Part shown: positions 5,479 through 7,098 of the stretch, in pieces
Layout: the number at the start of each line of letters is the position of its first letter
Position numbering within the stretch: position 1 is the stretch's first letter
Assembly (NCBI GenBank): GCA_015662065.1
Contig: DQUX01000394.1
Span: 1-7,098 of the forward strand
DNA: 7,098 nucleotides
From: Anaerolineales bacterium
GTDB lineage: Bacteria; Chloroflexota; Anaerolineae; B4-G1; DUEL01
Direction: 5' to 3'
Notes under the pieces: model-generated
Seen by the model: the letters and a program-made list of their open reading frames with translations, nothing else
Told to the model about the DNA's origin: nothing
The model's database searches: none
Program-made: the position numbers and the translations under genes

Positions 5479-6939
5479 CTACCTTGCCAATGTGGGGACG
5501 ATCGCCCCGAAGAGAGCGTAGAGATCCAACGCCACCCATCCGGCCGCCAGCGCGGCCAGCGCCAGCCATCGGCCCCAGTGGGACCACAGCGCCGCCAGGC
5601 CAAAGAGGCCGGCCAGCCCGAGGGCAGCCCCGAGGGGGACGAGCGGGAGGTCCCTCCGCACCAGGCCCCAGAGGACCAGCAGGACCGCCACCCCGCCCAG
5701 TCCCCCGGCCGCCCGGCGGGCCACGCGCGGGGAGAGGAGCCATTCCAGCCCCAGCGCCGCTCCCAGCGCCAGGGGGATCAGCGCCGGGAAGAGATACCGC
5801 CCCTGGTGTTGCACGAAGGTCAGGTTGTACCAGAGGTAGGAGGCCAGCGTCAGGAGGGTTGAGACCGCCAGCAACACCAGCCCGTCGACCTGGGAGGGAG
5901 CCAGACGGGGCCGCCGCCGGTCCAGGGACCAACCCAGGAGGCCCACCAGCGACAGGGCGGAGAAGAGGGCCAGGGCCAGGTAGAGAGGGGGATGAAGAGG
6001 CACCGTCATCCAGCCAAACTGGCCCCAGAAACTCTGGAAGGTGGTGCGGAAAAGCCGCCCGACCAGCCCTGCCCAGCCGTACTGGGCCAGCCACTCGGCG
6101 GTGCGGGGCTGCCCCGCCACCACCCCGTTGTGACAGGCCAGGCCCAGGGGGTCGGCCCAGCCATAGACGGCGACGTTGCGGGCCAGCCACGGCCCGACCA
6201 GCAGGGCCGCCACCAGGAGTACCAGACTGGCCTGCGCTGCCGCCCATCCCGGAGGCTGCCTCTCCCGCCGCGCCCGCAGCCCCACCGCTACGAGGGCCAC
6301 CGGCAGCACCACATAGGCGGTGGTCTTGGTCAGCATCGCCAGTCCCACAAGAAAGCCCAAAGCCCAAAGCCCAAAGCCTGAGTTTTGGGCTTTGTCATCT
6401 GTCATCCTGATCACCACCCACAGCACCGCCCCTACCACCACCTCCGCCAGGGTGTCGTTGTTCACCCCCGCCGTCATCGCCAGGTGCTGGGGGAGGAAGG
6501 CGATGAGGGCGGTCGTCGCCAACGGCAGGGAGGGACGGTGGGGGAAGAGGGTGCGGACCAGGCCGTAGGCGATGACCAGCAGACCGACCCCCAACGCGAC
6601 GGAAACCAGCCGCAGTGGGAGCAGCTCCCCGTCGAACAGGAGGTAGACCGGCGCGGCCAGCAGGTAGTAGAGGGGGGGCTGGTGGTCCTCGTAGGTCAGC
6701 GGATCGATGGAAAGATCGGGGGGGAACCGGCCCTCGACCAGCCGCCAGATGTAGGTCTGATCGTAGTCCCCCTCCTCCATCACGGGTAAGGCGGCCCTGC
6801 CGGTGATAGCGCGGATGTAGTTGTAGTGGGCGGGCTCGTCGGGGACCTGCCAGGCGGGGGTGTAGACGGCGTAAAGGACGCCCAGGCTGGCGTAGGCGAG
6901 GAGAATCAGGGCCAGGAAGAGACGGGAACAGCTTTTCAT
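5479..6939 (-). CDS. GT39/DUF2142-type polytopic membrane glycosyltransferase
   Basis: A 486-residue integral membrane protein of the GT-C fold. An N-terminal helix (7-27) is followed by a large outer loop starting WQVPDEPAHYNYIR; D34-E35 is the acidic pair typical of the family's first loop and the likely catalytic/metal site. DHQPPLYYLL (85-94) and VNNDTLAE (159-166) are further family motifs, and HQGRYLFPALIPLAL in the C-terminal half is characteristic of DUF2142/GT39-like proteins. About ten to twelve helices are present. Such enzymes transfer sugars from polyprenyl-phosphate donors to glycolipids, glycans or proteins outside the membrane; donor and acceptor are unknown here. Residues 178-196 are encoded by a repetitive palindromic segment (see the repeat at 6352-6406). 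The start at 6939 has little ribosome-binding site (GAG only). It follows the upstream partial gene by 19 nt. Confidence 0.85.
   Translation of the reverse strand: MKSCSRLFLALILLAYASLGVLYAVYTPAWQVPDEPAHYNYIRAITGRAALPVMEEGDYDQTYIWRLVEGRFPPDLSIDPLTYEDHQPPLYYLLAAPVYLLFDGELLPLRLVSVALGVGLLVIAYGLVRTLFPHRPSLPLATTALIAFLPQHLAMTAGVNNDTLAEVVVGAVLWVVIRMTDDKAQNSGFGLWALGFLVGLAMLTKTTAYVVLPVALVAVGLRARRERQPPGWAAAQASLVLLVAALLVGPWLARNVAVYGWADPLGLACHNGVVAGQPRTAEWLAQYGWAGLVGRLFRTTFQSFWGQFGWMTVPLHPPLYLALALFSALSLVGLLGWSLDRRRPRLAPSQVDGLVLLAVSTLLTLASYLWYNLTFVQHQGRYLFPALIPLALGAALGLEWLLSPRVARRAAGGLGGVAVLLVLWGLVRRDLPLVPLGAALGLAGLFGLAALWSHWGRWLALAALAAGWVALDLYALFGAIVPTLAR
6352..6406. repeat. Heptamer tandem repeat plus hairpin inside the glycosyltransferase gene
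   Basis: On the + strand, AAAGCCC is repeated at 6352-6358, 6359-6365 and 6366-6372, followed by AAAGCC at 6373-6378. AAAGCCCAAA (6366-6375) then pairs perfectly with TTTGGGCTTT (6384-6393) around an 8-nt loop. TGTCATC is directly repeated at 6393-6399 and 6400-6406. The segment is clearly AT-richer than the surrounding gene. It is read in frame on the - strand as residues 178-196 (MTDDKAQNSGFGLWALGF in part), forming a loop and the start of a membrane helix. Confidence 0.85.
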
Positions 6940-6958
6940 AGGCTCAATTGTACTGCGA

Positions 6959-7098
6959 TCAGAAAGTCGTCGCGCCGGTGAAGTGGAAGGCGGAGAGCTT
7001 CAGCGCCGGCGCGCGCACCACCGAGAAGCCGGGACGCTCCCGGTGGACCTCCCGGCCCACCATCTCCACCCTCGCCAGCGCCTCCACGTAGCTCTGGA
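6959..7098 (-). CDS. C-terminal end of an unrecognised protein (5' end outside window)
   Basis: A - strand frame is open from the window edge to a TGA at 6959-6961, giving 45 visible residues that begin QSYVEALARVEMVGREVH and end LKLSAFHFTGATTF. An amphipathic helix is followed by what look like beta strands (FSVVRAP, LKLSAFHF). No family is recognised. It is taken as real because the composition is plausible, the stop lies 19 nt before the glycosyltransferase start in the same direction, and the competing frames here look worse. It would be the upstream member of the cluster running down to 5064. Confidence 0.5.
   Translation of the reverse strand, partial: QSYVEALARVEMVGREVHRERPGFSVVRAPALKLSAFHFTGATTF

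Noticed and set aside
5468..6367. 299-residue - strand frame overlapping the glycosyltransferase
   Set aside because: Same strand but a different frame from a protein with clear family motifs; glycine/proline-rich low-complexity product.
6352..6406. CRISPR-like array suggested by the tandem repeats
   Set aside because: Units are only 7 bp, directly abutting with no spacers, and lie inside an open coding frame.
4557..6410. 617-residue + strand open frame
   Set aside because: It runs through three well-supported genes in other frames or strands, is dominated by Pro/Arg/Gly/Ala, and has no recognisable motif.

Overview
The window is high-GC bacterial DNA (about two-thirds G+C by eye) and densely packed with genes. 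The gene set and style suggest a Chloroflexota bacterium, probably Anaerolineae-like: a proline-rich LysM surface protein, a lipoprotein clan GH-A hydrolase, a PIG-L deacetylase, a CruF-type carotenoid protein, a large GT-C membrane glycosyltransferase, and dispersed 'GACACGGAG' hairpin repeats between genes. This placement is inference from gene content and recollection; no marker gene is present.

Layout. (1) 1-231: C-terminal end of a LysM protein, + strand. (2) 232-369: a good sigma-70-type promoter and a long hairpin repeat leading into a + strand pair. That pair is a small cysteine-motif protein of unknown function (370-735) and a lipoprotein glycoside hydrolase (753-2357). (3) 2401-3150, - strand: a PIG-L/LmbE-type deacetylase, convergent with the hydrolase and divergent from a tRNA. 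(4) 3208-3281: tRNA-Lys(UUU) behind a near-consensus promoter, followed by a second hairpin repeat that may end transcription. (5) 3432-5067, + strand: a likely operon of a DUF456 membrane protein, a small two-helix membrane protein and a CruF/DUF422 carotenoid-type membrane protein. (6) 5064-7098, - strand: a tightly spaced cluster (19-nt gaps). In transcription order it holds the tail of an unrecognised gene, a GT39/DUF2142-type membrane glycosyltransferase and an FlK-like hotdog thioesterase. The thioesterase stop codon overlaps that of the carotenoid gene in a shared CTAG.

Together the genes lean towards cell-envelope work: glycan binding (LysM), cleavage (GH-A lipoprotein), deacetylation (PIG-L), transfer from lipid-linked sugars (GT-C), and membrane carotenoid or unknown membrane proteins. 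They lie in several transcription units and no single pathway can be assembled. I see no phage, transposase, CRISPR or obvious defence system. The most unusual item is a repetitive, palindromic, lower-GC segment read in frame inside the glycosyltransferase gene. No gene-free stretch exceeds 300 bases; the longest gaps are 232-369 and 3282-3431, both described in the feature list.
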